Of a stretch of 64,000 nt of DNA, positions 34,432 to 43,852 are shown in pieces. The position numbers were made by a program, and so were the translations under genes. The stretch is from an uncultured Granulosicoccaceae bacterium (GTDB lineage Bacteria; Pseudomonadota; Gammaproteobacteria; Granulosicoccales; Granulosicoccaceae): assembly GCA_937998875.1 (NCBI GenBank), contig CALLBO010000066.1:1-64000 (forward strand). Direction: 5' to 3'. The notes below the pieces were generated by a model. The model was not told the DNA's origin and did not search any database. It saw only the letters and a list, made by a program, of their open reading frames with translations. Position 1 is the stretch's first letter; every line of letters starts with the position of its first letter.

Positions 34432-36591
34432 CTAAAGACGTGCTCCAAACGTAATCTGAAGCTCACCTCCTTGCGAACCCTGCAACGTCACGGTACGTGC
34501 ATCTGCATTGAAACTTGTTATCGGTGTACCGTCGAGCCTCACCGATCTGATCGTAAGTGACGGGTCGTCTATTTCAATTGGACTGAACTCTAAGGTCTGC
34601 TGACCAGCAGCAGCCGGGACCTTATAGTAAAGCGTCACCGGCTCGCGTTTAAGCATTAAATTTCCGTACAAATAAGCGTAGTAAAAAAGCTCTGCAGAGT
34701 GAAACTCAGCTTTAAACGCGTTTCCCTTGCCGGCGTCGAAAACATCACCTGATGGTGTATTCATCAGATAGGTACCACCACTGTTTTGATCGATGACAAA
34801 TCTGGCGAAGAACTCCAGCGCCGTGTCAGCCATTTTTAAGAACCGGTCTTTATCCGATTGATTAGTTGCTATGTACCAGTTGGTCAGTCCACCGGTTACT
34901 GCCTGTTCTATCTGCCAGTACTCGGCAAGGGTGGTTTCGACTTCACCAGTCTGCCAGTTCAATCGGGTGTAGGGCACACCGTTAGCATTATCCCAACCGC
35001 CGTTATCGAGTACTTCAAGCAACAATGTTCGAGCCGCATCGCGGTATCGGTTGTCCGGGTTTAACTGATAAGCACGAGCCAGCACCCACGCTGTCTTTAA
35101 CAAGTGACCTACAGACCCTTCGGTGTCGGTACTCAGGCTCCAGTCAGTTTCAAAGATATCCGGAAAGCCGAATTGCACAGCTGGATCAGACATGCTGCCC
35201 ACAAACCACCTAAGTGACAGGTCTGCAAGTGCATTGACCCGACTACGGTTGGATGACCCTGGTTCAATGAGCTGCATTTGTAAGGCATGGGTCGTTAAAG
35301 CGTCAACAATGGAACCAAAACTCTTACCCGAAGGATTACTAAAGTCAGCATCAGCGCGTTCATAGTATCCGAGCGTTCCGGCGTTACTATCCCACATTGA
35401 GTTATCCAGCGTACTGCGTGCTGAGCGCATCCGCTGGCAGGATTGCGAATCACGCGTAGCTTCACACATAGCGACAAACCCCAACAAAGAATAGTGCTGA
35501 TTAAACGCCCATTTAAAACTGTTCGGGTCCCAGTTCGAGAAAAACGGTTGCAGTGCACCCTGTTCATTAGCAGTGAAGTACCAGCCACCATTGGTTTGAT
35601 CACGACCATGTGTATAAAGAAAATCCAGCGCGTGATTCGCGTGATCCAGATAGCGATCATCACCGGTGACCATATAGGCACGGCTGAACGTATAAACATC
35701 TCGTGTCTGCGTTACAAACGATTTTCGCGTGTCAGACCCGGCGCTACCGTTATTGGAAACAAAGGTATAAAACCCGCCATTGTTATCATCTCGTGCATTG
35801 GCTCGAAAATCCGCCAGCGAACGAACAACATTGATTGCATTGCCCGGCTCCCGCAAGTACTGACCTGTAGGTTGATACGGAACCGTTCCGGTGATCCCAC
35901 CGTCGACCTGACAGGAGGCCGTACCATTCCATCCCCAGCCATCACCGACAGGATCGGTATCAACACAGATACCCGTTTCAGGATCGCTGTTGACAACAGC
36001 ATCTACTCGACATGAAGCAGTACCATCCCAACCCCATCCATCACCGACAGGATCGGTATCAACACAGGGACTGGTTTCAGGATCGCTGATGACAACAGCA
36101 TCTACTCGACATGAAGCTGAACCATCCCATCCCCAGCCATCACCAACAGGATCGGTATCAACACAGGTACCCGTTTCAGGATCGTTGTTGACAACAGTGT
36201 CTACTCGACATGATGCCGAACCATCCCAACCCCAACCGTCACCAACCGGATCCGTATCAATACAGGGACTGGTTTCAGGATCGTTGTTGACAACAGCATC
36301 CACACGACAGGAAGCTGAACCATCCCATCCCCAGCCATCACCAATAGGATCCGTATCTACACAACTATCCGACGACGGATCGCTGTTGGTAGTAACATTG
36401 ACACGACACGATGCCGAACCATCCCACCCCCATCCGTCACCAACCGGATCAGTGTCAATACAATCCTGAGCGTATACATTCACTCCAAAGAATTGCATAA
36501 ACAGGGTAAACAGAGCTGCAGCACGTGCCCGCTTCAGCCTATTCAGAAGACCGGGACGTGTTCGTACTGGAGTTGGTTTGGATAGAGTCAT
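34432..36591 (-). CDS. Exported AGE-type epimerase-like protein with six repeats
   Basis: A 719-residue protein with a long, twin-Arg-poor signal peptide (residues 1-42, ending VYAQ). Residues 44-232 are six copies of a 33-residue unit, CIDTDPVGDGWGWDGSASC plus a linker. Residues 245-640 form an (alpha/alpha)6 barrel of the N-acylglucosamine 2-epimerase/mannose isomerase family: TQTRDVYTFSRAYMVTGDDR, NQHYSLLGFVAMCEAT, GSVGHLLKTAWVLARAYQL, AEYWQIEQAVTGGLTNWY. The last 70 residues are a small beta domain. The export signal is odd for this usually cytoplasmic family. It may isomerise or cleave a glycan; function inferred only. Confidence 0.75.
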   Translation of the reverse strand: MTLSKPTPVRTRPGLLNRLKRARAAALFTLFMQFFGVNVYAQDCIDTDPVGDGWGWDGSASCRVNVTTNSDPSSDSCVDTDPIGDGWGWDGSASCRVDAVVNNDPETSPCIDTDPVGDGWGWDGSASCRVDTVVNNDPETGTCVDTDPVGDGWGWDGSASCRVDAVVISDPETSPCVDTDPVGDGWGWDGTASCRVDAVVNSDPETGICVDTDPVGDGWGWNGTASCQVDGGITGTVPYQPTGQYLREPGNAINVVRSLADFRANARDDNNGGFYTFVSNNGSAGSDTRKSFVTQTRDVYTFSRAYMVTGDDRYLDHANHALDFLYTHGRDQTNGGWYFTANEQGALQPFFSNWDPNSFKWAFNQHYSLLGFVAMCEATRDSQSCQRMRSARSTLDNSMWDSNAGTLGYYERADADFSNPSGKSFGSIVDALTTHALQMQLIEPGSSNRSRVNALADLSLRWFVGSMSDPAVQFGFPDIFETDWSLSTDTEGSVGHLLKTAWVLARAYQLNPDNRYRDAARTLLLEVLDNGGWDNANGVPYTRLNWQTGEVETTLAEYWQIEQAVTGGLTNWYIATNQSDKDRFLKMADTALEFFARFVIDQNSGGTYLMNTPSGDVFDAGKGNAFKAEFHSAELFYYAYLYGNLMLKREPVTLYYKVPAAAGQQTLEFSPIEIDDPSLTIRSVRLDGTPITSFNADARTVTLQGSQGGELQITFGARL
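35896..36462 (-). repeat. Six tandem 99-base coding repeats
   Basis: Six near-identical units encode the Trp/Gly-rich module with paired cysteines (first Cys and the Cys of SASCRV). The linkers vary (NNDPETSP, NNDPETGT, ISDPETSP), while the core is almost invariant in DNA as well, pointing to recent duplication or gene conversion. Confidence 0.92.
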
Positions 36592-36743
36592 TACGTTTCC
36601 TTGTATCTTAAATCTTCACGCAATAAGCCCACGCGACAGCACAGTTACACGCAGACCACTATGGGTTTGATTACCGATATTCTGCACTTGAAGCACGAAA
36701 AGTAAGATTACCGTTTAACTAACCCGGCAGCAGCACAGACAGC

Positions 36744-38189
36744 TTACATTCTCAGCATACTTTTTAGCGCACCCACAAACGCAGAAAGAATACTGTCTTG
36801 TGAAAAGGTAAAGGTTGAAAGACTATCCTGACCAGTCGCTGCGGTATAGGTTTCAAAGCCGGTATAAGTTTGGTTATCTACTCCAAGCCAGGAAAACACC
36901 GCCTGCTCTGCAGGGACAGTGGCGCTTTCATATCGGTTATTATTAAGCACTAAATCATCGGAGGCTGCATTGATAGTAACCATGTATTCACTGAGTGACA
37001 TTATTGAGTTGTCTTCGATACGGACGTTGCTTGATTTATTAATAATAACTGGCGCACCACCCCATACCGGTGCTGTGTAGTTACCACGAAACTCATTGTT
37101 ATTAAGCGTTACGTTATCCACATTGCTGTCGGGGGAAATTGTACCGATGACAACTCCCGCCTGGCTGTTATCCGCTGCAACATTTCCTGTTAAAACTATT
37201 TTACTCGCCTCACCGGGCTGCTCGCTACCTACCGAAAAACCCACTGTATTCTGATGCGAGTAGTTATCGGTTACCGTAATATTGCGGGCGCCGTCCACGT
37301 ATATGCCAGCAGATGCAGCTACCGGAGAGACGCAGCGATAGACCTCGTTATTACGTATTATGCCGTTTCTTGCACGGTTTAGTCGTGCGTCATCCAAACC
37401 TACCCAGTCATAGTTTCCAGCCGCGACAATACCAATGTTGGAAATATCGTGTACAACGTTATTGTCTATTAGAAAGCCATCAATGTTACCGGTTACTTTG
37501 ATCGCCTCACTATACCCGGTCGTCAGGTTATGGACTTTGTTATCCACTACTAAAATATCACTCATTGGCTCTGTACTATCACCGACAATCACTATGGGAT
37601 TTAAATTATCCGTAGGCGCTGGTGTATTCGCGGCTTGCGAATCTGTAGTCCAATGCATATTGTGAATAGTGTTACCTGCTAACGTAATGTTTGAACTGGC
37701 ACCGGTAATGTGTATCCCGGACTTATTACCAACAAGGTTGGTTAACTCCATATCCTGAATCGTTACATGACGCGCGTTTCGGATGCTCAGCATAGCGCCA
37801 AACTCCAGTATCTGACTGCCATCAAGTACAGCTTTTTCACCTGCATGACTTCTTATTGTGAACGGAGCGCCAGCACTGCCACTTTGTTGACTGTCTATCA
37901 CCAGCGCTGTGGACAATGAATAGGTACCTGCCCGCAGGTTCAATGTCACGCCAGTCTCACTAGGCGGGATCGCTCCAACCGCTTGATGAACTGTTTTCCA
38001 GGGCCGGCTCAGTGAGCCATCACCCGTGACGTCGCTGCCTGCACCCGCCACGTAGTACTGGATACCGTTAGCGTTCGTAGAGTGATCAGAGTGGATAATA
38101 TTGACTCCTGTGGGTTCATGCCCTTCACCACAGGAAAGCAACAAAAACGGGGCCACAATATAGACCCGCAGAATACAAAAGATTCTCAT
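36744..38189 (-). CDS. Right-handed beta-helix (DUF1565-type) lipoprotein
   Basis: A 481-residue lipoprotein (signal ending FLLLSC, Cys near residue 20). Residues 45-90 match the DUF1565 opening of parallel beta-helix proteins (VTGDGSLSRPWKTVHQAV, LNLRAGTYS). Repeats of about 22 residues with N-x-[VI] turns follow to about 430 (NVTLNNNEFRGN, NVRIEDNSIM). Such helices are polysaccharide lyases, epimerases or binding proteins; no calcium or catalytic site is obvious. It lies upstream of the epimerase-like gene in the same direction, and both may handle the same glycan. Confidence 0.82.
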   Translation of the reverse strand: MRIFCILRVYIVAPFLLLSCGEGHEPTGVNIIHSDHSTNANGIQYYVAGAGSDVTGDGSLSRPWKTVHQAVGAIPPSETGVTLNLRAGTYSLSTALVIDSQQSGSAGAPFTIRSHAGEKAVLDGSQILEFGAMLSIRNARHVTIQDMELTNLVGNKSGIHITGASSNITLAGNTIHNMHWTTDSQAANTPAPTDNLNPIVIVGDSTEPMSDILVVDNKVHNLTTGYSEAIKVTGNIDGFLIDNNVVHDISNIGIVAAGNYDWVGLDDARLNRARNGIIRNNEVYRCVSPVAASAGIYVDGARNITVTDNYSHQNTVGFSVGSEQPGEASKIVLTGNVAADNSQAGVVIGTISPDSNVDNVTLNNNEFRGNYTAPVWGGAPVIINKSSNVRIEDNSIMSLSEYMVTINAASDDLVLNNNRYESATVPAEQAVFSWLGVDNQTYTGFETYTAATGQDSLSTFTFSQDSILSAFVGALKSMLRM

Positions 38190-38299
38190 TCAAAGGCCCC
38201 CAATGGCTTCCTGATTTATACCATGACATCTACGATCAGGTTAGCAGACAACAATGGCCGCTATCGCAACGTGGTAACAATGAACCATAAATGACTACA

Positions 38300-38941
38300 T
38301 TACTGCTCGCGTTTTCGGAGCTTACCCACGATAAGTTTAAGCTCTACCACTGAACTACTCCCGAGTTTCTCAAGTATGCTTGACCTGTGGTGTTCCACCG
38401 TGCGATGGCTTATGCCAAGCATTCGGGCAATCGCTTTGCTGGATGGCGTCTCCTCATTTTCTATCAGCAAATCAAAGATGTTGCGCTCTCTGCCGGTTAA
38501 ACTTGCAATTCGTTGACGAATGTCGCTGTCTTTGTTCCTGGCAGCGCTGTTGCGTGCATCCAGGCTTATCGCTTCTTCAATGCTCTCGAGTAACAACGTT
38601 GTTCGAATCGGTTTTTCCAGAAAATTTACTGCTCCCCGACGCAGAGCCATGACAGCGTCAGACACAGCGCTGTTCCGGGCCATGAAAATAATCGGAATCT
38701 CATTCCGTTGCTTTGATAGCTCCGTTTGAAGTTGAAACCCGTCCAGGCCGGAGATGCCCAGATCAAGTACCAGACACCCGGGCTCGCCTTCATAATCCGC
38801 AAGAAACTCTGCCGAAGAAGAGTGAGGTCTAACCCTGTAATTGTGGTTCTCTAAAGCTTGAGATAGGATTTTTAGCTGGGTCTGATCATCATCAACCAGA
38901 AATACAACAGCTTCATCGCGATTGCTTTCTTCACCAGACAC
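38300..38941 (-). CDS. FixJ-type response regulator
   Basis: A 213-residue two-domain regulator starting at GTG 38941. Residues 10-125 are a receiver domain: VDDDQTQ (acid pocket 17-19), phosphoacceptor Asp60 in LVLDLGISGLDGF, the Thr/Ser switch replaced by Ala (IIFMARNSA) and Lys in FLEKPIR. Residues 145-205 are a LuxR-type helix-turn-helix (LTGRERNIFDLLIE, SSKAIARMLGISHRTVEHHR). The missing Thr/Ser is unusual for the family. No histidine kinase is next to it. Its target may be the beta-helix and epimerase genes, but this rests on position only. Confidence 0.9.
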   Translation of the reverse strand: MSGEESNRDEAVVFLVDDDQTQLKILSQALENHNYRVRPHSSSAEFLADYEGEPGCLVLDLGISGLDGFQLQTELSKQRNEIPIIFMARNSAVSDAVMALRRGAVNFLEKPIRTTLLLESIEEAISLDARNSAARNKDSDIRQRIASLTGRERNIFDLLIENEETPSSKAIARMLGISHRTVEHHRSSILEKLGSSSVVELKLIVGKLRKREQ

Positions 38942-39523
38942 GAGAAACTACCCGCCGTCTTACAGGGTTGTGAACACCTACCACTGCAAAGATACATTCC
39001 TTTATAGAATAATTACTTCTTTTTTTATTATAGATACTCATAAGCAAAGTCAGTCGCCTCTATCTATTACCCTGAAGTTACCTTGCAGAAGGTGATTTTC
39101 CCGTAAATAGCCATTTATCAGATGGGGAAGGAGCGCATAGACACCAGAATCAGCGTACCGATGATCCCCTGAGTTTCCTTGGATCGCAGAGCTGTTTTCT
39201 ACAGAACTTCCTGCTCAGGCGACGAGAACCGCAAAACAGATCGAAGCGACGGAAGCCAACAACAGCGGAATAATTCCAATGACATTAAAACTTCAATAAA
39301 GTTCTCGTTGGACAATTGCAGAGATTATCAATCAATTATGAAAAAAATAAGAAAAAACAAACAGCGCGAGCTGCCTACACCATGCTGATTTGCATCAAAT
39401 CTTCCTATAAGACTGTTCGATCAACCTTATTCTTGCGCGTGTCGCACTGACAGCCCAATTAAACCGTAAAGCTCCGCTGCATTAAACCGATAATAACTTT
39501 ACTGGCTACCTATCAACCCACCA
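38942..39523. other. Intergenic region, no gene seen
   Basis: About 580 bases between divergent genes. It is AT-rich near 39000-39060 and holds no convincing frame. Confidence 0.45.
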
Positions 39524-39868
39524 ATGAATTACATCGATTTCCACATCCGCCACATCAAGTTTCAGTACATAGTACTTACAGTCATGCTCGTTCTGATTTT
39601 GCTGCTAAGCAGATGGCCCGGCCTGGCAAACGACATGGTAGTCGAAGAAGGTCATGCGAATGCAGAGGTGATATCAATTACTTCGCCAGACATCGCAGGT
39701 AACCATGAAGGCTTGCCTATCACGGTTGCTACCGTACTACTGGAGACCGGCGAGCGATCAAACATCTCACTCCCCGGCTCAACACTTGAGGCCGGTGATC
39801 TGATCGAGGTAAGAACAATCAGGTACGAAAGCGGCAAAACGCGAATTTTGGCCAGCGACGGGTTCTGA
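39524..39868 (+). CDS. Small membrane-anchored protein
   Basis: A 114-residue protein with one hydrophobic segment (FQYIVLTVMLVLILLLS, residues 13-29) that acts as a signal anchor. The rest (NAEVISITSPDIAGNHEGLP, then ITVATVLLETGERSNISLPG and GDLIEVRTIRYESGK) looks like a small beta-barrel exposed to the periplasm. No family is recognised. It sits alone, 160 bases upstream of the HTH-hydrolase fusion gene on the same strand. Confidence 0.6.
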   Translation: MNYIDFHIRHIKFQYIVLTVMLVLILLLSRWPGLANDMVVEEGHANAEVISITSPDIAGNHEGLPITVATVLLETGERSNISLPGSTLEAGDLIEVRTIRYESGKTRILASDGF

Positions 39869-40031
39869 TCGGCTGAAACACGCAATGTCAGAAAGATCTG
39901 ACCGATTACCTGGAAACTACGCGATTCAGCAATACTCACCTATTCGGGTTGGTTCTTACTACATTTGCATTATGCTGCCGGTCTCGCGATCTGATATTGT
40001 TGGCACCAGACAGTGCTTAGGATGAGCGGGG

Positions 40032-41792
40032 ATGGAAACAAACAGTGTCATCGGGAAAATTCAAACTGCGAACGATAGCCCGCTAGAGTTCGACCAGCTT
40101 ATCAATGCCTGGAACTCACTCTGCGAGCGGGCGTGGATTGAGAACTCTAATGATTTCCAGTTTGCAGACATCGAAAACGCAGCGCTAGCAGCGTTGGCTG
40201 GCTACTCTGATCAGACACCACCGGGACCGGTCGGCAATGAAATCAGCCGAATGCTTAGTTCTTTCGACTATCCCACTTACCTCGTGACCGATGATGGCCA
40301 CATTGCTGCATCCAATACCTCCGCGTCTATAGAGTTTGATCTGAATAACGGAGATTCTATCGACTCTCTACCTTTCACAATTGATGGCTCTCAAGTGATT
40401 TCTGATCTCATTATCGAGAAAATGAGTGAAGAAAAGGAGTTCCAATCAGATGCCACCTTGAAACGCGCAATTTCAAGCGCTGAAGAAAAGGATGCAACGA
40501 TTGCAATAACAGCTTCTTTCGGGCGTGTACCGATGACACTGGTATTTGTCGTTACTACCAAATGGAAGCCGAAATCAACAGTACTGCTAAGGCAACAGTT
40601 CGGACTAACAGAAGCTGAATCCGAGATATTAGTCAGTTTCGTTGATGGATATTCTGCGCATGGGATCGCACGACAACGAAACCGTTCCTACGCCACAATC
40701 AGAACGCAGTTTCAGTCAATTCTAAATAAGACCGGTACGCGAAATCAAACCGAGCTGCTTCGTACTGTGCTATCAATATCTGACTTCTCCAGAAGCATTG
40801 GTGAAATCATAGACACTGCCAACCATCCGTACCGACGTTGCGCCGAGATACTACAGGAGGGTGGCAGAATTGTAGAAGTGACACTGATGGGCGACACAAC
40901 CGGCAAGCCAGTTCTAACAATTGCCAATGCCGCAAACTACACGTTCAATGCAACAATTGAACAGGCGCTACACGACGCAGGCCTGTTTATTATTAGTCTG
41001 TGTGCTCCCGGTTGCGGAAGAACCGATTCAGTACCTGAGAGTACAAACAGGATGGATTGCATAGCTAAGGATGCCGCAGCGGTACTTGACCAGTTAAACA
41101 TAGATCGTTGCACAATGTTGGCATACAACGCCAACTCACCCGTATGCTATGAATTAGCGAGCCGAATCGAAGACAGATTCAATCACTTTATTCAGATTGC
41201 TGCTGTTCCACCCAACCGATTCGTACACTCATCAGCTACAACACAGTCGTCATGGGTTAACGGAATTTTAAAAGCACGCATGGCTCACCCGGGAATGAAA
41301 AATATGTTGTTCAAAGGGGCTATGAAGGCATGGACCGCAATTGGTGCAAAACAATTTATGCGGCTACAGATGAGCTCAAACCCTGTTGACTGCAAAACAG
41401 TTCTTGCAACTGAGAATATAGTCGAATACGAACATGCTTTAAAAACCGCAACGCGCGGAGGCGTTAGTGCGGCTGCCGAAGACCTGGCGCTAACCTTTGA
41501 GGATTGGACCACTAAAGTTAAATCACTCAACACAAACATTACTGTCGTGCACGGTACCCGGGATAAACTCGTGACCATAGATATGGTACGTCGATTTGCA
41601 GATGCGTTTCCTGACAAAATACGAATGATAGAGATACCGAATGCAGGTATGCCACTACTGCAAAGCCATACAGATGAAGTGGTGAAGTTATTAAAATCCG
41701 CGGCAGAAACGCGGGGACCGGGAGCGACCCTTCATCCAATTAAAAACCCGGTCTTTACACAGCCACCCTTTTTAAAAGTGAATCCCGGCTGA
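40032..41792 (+). CDS. HTH regulator fused to a degenerate alpha/beta hydrolase
   Basis: A 586-residue cytoplasmic fusion. Residues 70-180 look like a PAS-type sensor (FDYPTYLVTDDGHIAASNTS). Residues 185-245 are a LuxR-type helix-turn-helix (GLTEAESEILVSFVDGYSAH, SYATIRTQFQSILNKTG). Residues 285-575 follow an alpha/beta hydrolase. Its nucleophile elbow reads MLAYNANSPVCYEL (about 362) instead of G-x-S-x-G, the Asp strand VVHGTRDKLV is kept, and the expected His in the last loop is GMPLL. Loss of Ser and His implies the hydrolase part binds a ligand rather than cuts it. I infer a small-molecule sensor. Confidence 0.78.
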   Translation: METNSVIGKIQTANDSPLEFDQLINAWNSLCERAWIENSNDFQFADIENAALAALAGYSDQTPPGPVGNEISRMLSSFDYPTYLVTDDGHIAASNTSASIEFDLNNGDSIDSLPFTIDGSQVISDLIIEKMSEEKEFQSDATLKRAISSAEEKDATIAITASFGRVPMTLVFVVTTKWKPKSTVLLRQQFGLTEAESEILVSFVDGYSAHGIARQRNRSYATIRTQFQSILNKTGTRNQTELLRTVLSISDFSRSIGEIIDTANHPYRRCAEILQEGGRIVEVTLMGDTTGKPVLTIANAANYTFNATIEQALHDAGLFIISLCAPGCGRTDSVPESTNRMDCIAKDAAAVLDQLNIDRCTMLAYNANSPVCYELASRIEDRFNHFIQIAAVPPNRFVHSSATTQSSWVNGILKARMAHPGMKNMLFKGAMKAWTAIGAKQFMRLQMSSNPVDCKTVLATENIVEYEHALKTATRGGVSAAAEDLALTFEDWTTKVKSLNTNITVVHGTRDKLVTIDMVRRFADAFPDKIRMIEIPNAGMPLLQSHTDEVVKLLKSAAETRGPGATLHPIKNPVFTQPPFLKVNPG

Positions 41793-41820
41793 AAGTTAAC
41801 CCGGAAAGTGACTTTCAGCT
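41789..41820. terminator. Hairpin between convergent genes
   Basis: GCTGAAAGT (41789-41797) pairs with ACTTTCAGC (41812-41820). It overlaps the stop codons of both convergent genes. No T-run follows, so a terminator role is only possible. Confidence 0.45.
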
Positions 41821-42376
41821 ACTCCGGCCATCGCTGCGGCACTTTTTGTAAGCGCGTAACATCGTAGCCTGCCTCCGATAGAATCTGCTCCATTCGTCGG
41901 TAAACTTCGTCATCCATCTCCGGCTCCCTCGACATCAGCCAGGCATAGTCGCGTTTGGTTCTGCCAATAATAGTGTGCTGGTAGTCGGGACTGATATGCA
42001 TCACCAGATATTCGGCTTTAAATGGCCAGATGAATTGCATGCTCCATACAGCATTGTTATCTTCACTCACTTTTCCAGTAGGGTTCATGGCTTTCTCCGG
42101 CCCGTCAAACCCACCTTTACGATATCGAAAGCGGGTAGCTATCTTGTCGCCATCTGTTTGCCGGTAACTTTCCACCGCGTTGTAGATGTTTTTCTCAAAC
42201 GCAGTTGGAATATTTGCGATGACATACCATTCACCCATAAATCGGGTGAGATCCAGTTCTTCTGCGACGCGCATTTGCATTTTGTGCCTCGACTGGCAGC
42301 CGGCAAGCGATATTGCCGAAACTGCTAACATAGCTGATACAAGAAATGTTGTGTAAAAAAATCTTCTAGCGCTCAC
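41819..42376 (-). CDS. blc: Outer-membrane lipocalin (Blc-like)
   Basis: A 185-residue lipoprotein (LAGCQSR, Cys near residue 27). The lipocalin GxW box is FMGEWYVIANIPT (residues 46-58). The later strands are recognisable (TRFRYRKGGFDG, IIGRTKRDYAWLMSREP). Blc-type lipocalins bind lysophospholipids or fatty acids on the inner face of the outer membrane. It is the last gene of a lipid-linked minus-strand cluster, about 90 bases after the DUF1295 gene. The start is GTG at 42376. Confidence 0.9.
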   Translation of the reverse strand: MSARRFFYTTFLVSAMLAVSAISLAGCQSRHKMQMRVAEELDLTRFMGEWYVIANIPTAFEKNIYNAVESYRQTDGDKIATRFRYRKGGFDGPEKAMNPTGKVSEDNNAVWSMQFIWPFKAEYLVMHISPDYQHTIIGRTKRDYAWLMSREPEMDDEVYRRMEQILSEAGYDVTRLQKVPQRWPE

Positions 42377-42467
42377 CAGTTTTAATCTCGACGTTCATAC
42401 ATTGCTAAGATGGCTGAAACAGCTACCAACATCGCCTGTGGTGTTACCGGTGACGCCACGGCTTGTA

Positions 42468-43253
42468 TCACTGGCCTGCTCTCTTTGGTGGCCACGGAAT
42501 GAATGCGCTGGTGCTTTCAATATACTGCGCGTACTTTGGTCTGCGTTCCGCAATGTCTTTCTCTAGTAGTGCCACACCCGAAAACTTTAACAGCAGGAAC
42601 GTCATCGCAATCGGCGCTACTATTGTCCACCAGGCACCAACAGACAGGGCCAAAAAGTAAAATCCCCACCAAATTGTTGCATTGCCAAAGTAGTTGGGGT
42701 GACGTGAGTAGCGCCACAATCCGTAGTTCATCACCTTACCTTTGTTGGCAGGGTCTGCTTTAAATCGGGACAACTGCCAGTCTCCGACTGATTCGAAAAA
42801 CATCCCGATAGCCCACAACACAACACCGATGATAGCAACTCCATTAATTGTTCCACCGCTGTGTATTGCAGCCCACAACGGCAAAGAAATAAGCCATGCA
42901 ATTAACGCCTGAAAACCAAAAACAATGTATAGACTTTTAAACGCGAAGTTCGGGTTGTTGCGCTCTCTCATCGCCTGGTATCTGCGATCCTCCCCTTCCT
43001 CACCTAAATTACGCCACGTAATATGAATCGAAAGGCGAAATGCCCATAGCGCAACCAACGCCAGCACAAGAACAGACAACGTCGTACGTTCCTGAGCAGT
43101 GGCAAAGTAAATTGCGGCTGCCACGAGAAAAAGCAAAGACCAGATACTGTCAACGATACTGACATCTCGTTTAACCAAGCTTATCAGCCAAACGACAAAC
43201 CCGAGTAAAAGCGCGCCGATCAACCCATAGAAATAACCACTGATACTGATCAT
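42468..43253 (-). CDS. DUF1295 (steroid-reductase-like) membrane enzyme
   Basis: A 261-residue protein with about six membrane helices. The C-terminal signature GLWRYSRHPNYFGNATIWWG (near 178) is that of DUF1295/steroid 5-alpha-reductase and isoprenylcysteine methyltransferase folds, where it binds NADPH or a methyl donor. It likely reduces or modifies a lipid in the inner membrane. It starts three bases after the stop of the DUF2878 gene and belongs to the same operon. Confidence 0.88.
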   Translation of the reverse strand: MISISGYFYGLIGALLLGFVVWLISLVKRDVSIVDSIWSLLFLVAAAIYFATAQERTTLSVLVLALVALWAFRLSIHITWRNLGEEGEDRRYQAMRERNNPNFAFKSLYIVFGFQALIAWLISLPLWAAIHSGGTINGVAIIGVVLWAIGMFFESVGDWQLSRFKADPANKGKVMNYGLWRYSRHPNYFGNATIWWGFYFLALSVGAWWTIVAPIAMTFLLLKFSGVALLEKDIAERRPKYAQYIESTSAFIPWPPKRAGQ

Positions 43254-43255
43254 AC

Positions 43256-43852
43256 CTACTCCATGCCAGTTAACGTCTGAGTGACAGTAGGGCCGGGCTC
43301 AATGAACCGCGTCGCCAAACTCAGCATCAGGGGCGTAGCGATAGCCCAGACAAGAGCCAGATAACTATAAGCGAGCACAGGATGCAGAATCATGATCCCG
43401 CCAAGTTTCATTCCCGCTAGATAAGCCAGCGGGCCTCCAATCGCACCAAACAGCACTGCGACCGGGATACTCTTTTTTAACCATGCAAGACTGGTATTGA
43501 GAGTAGTCGCAAACGCTACCCACATGGCAACGATCCAATATGGCGCAAACAGACTGTGAAACTGACCGGATGGATAAGACACCCAACCGGTAGTCACCAA
43601 CAGCGAATCGACAAGTACTCCGATGACAGCGGCGCACACCAGTAACTTGCACTCTGCAATCGGATTGGTAGCAATACCCGGATGAGTCGACAGCCAAAGG
43701 TGGATTACTACAAAAACAAGCACGAACACCGGACCGACCCAGGGCATCTCATTGGCACCACCAATGACGCAGGCAAACCAGGCCAACTGAAACAGTAAAA
43801 AGTTAGCAATGACTATCATTCTATGCGTGTTCATTTTGGTTACCGGGTTCAC
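43256..43852 (-). CDS. DUF2878 membrane protein
   Basis: A 198-residue protein with about five or six membrane helices; the pattern and neighbours match the DUF2878 family (WFACVIGGANEMPWVGPVFV, LVTTGWVSYPSGQF). Its function is unknown. The GTG start (43852) overlaps the TGA of the methyltransferase gene, and the next gene follows within three bases. This order (methyltransferase, DUF2878, DUF1295) recurs in many proteobacteria, which suggests a shared lipid pathway. Confidence 0.8.
   Translation of the reverse strand: MNPVTKMNTHRMIVIANFLLFQLAWFACVIGGANEMPWVGPVFVLVFVVIHLWLSTHPGIATNPIAECKLLVCAAVIGVLVDSLLVTTGWVSYPSGQFHSLFAPYWIVAMWVAFATTLNTSLAWLKKSIPVAVLFGAIGGPLAYLAGMKLGGIMILHPVLAYSYLALVWAIATPLMLSLATRFIEPGPTVTQTLTGME

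Noticed and set aside
35990-36469. 159-codon plus-strand repetitive frame
   Set aside because: It is the antisense reading of the six coding repeats on the minus strand.
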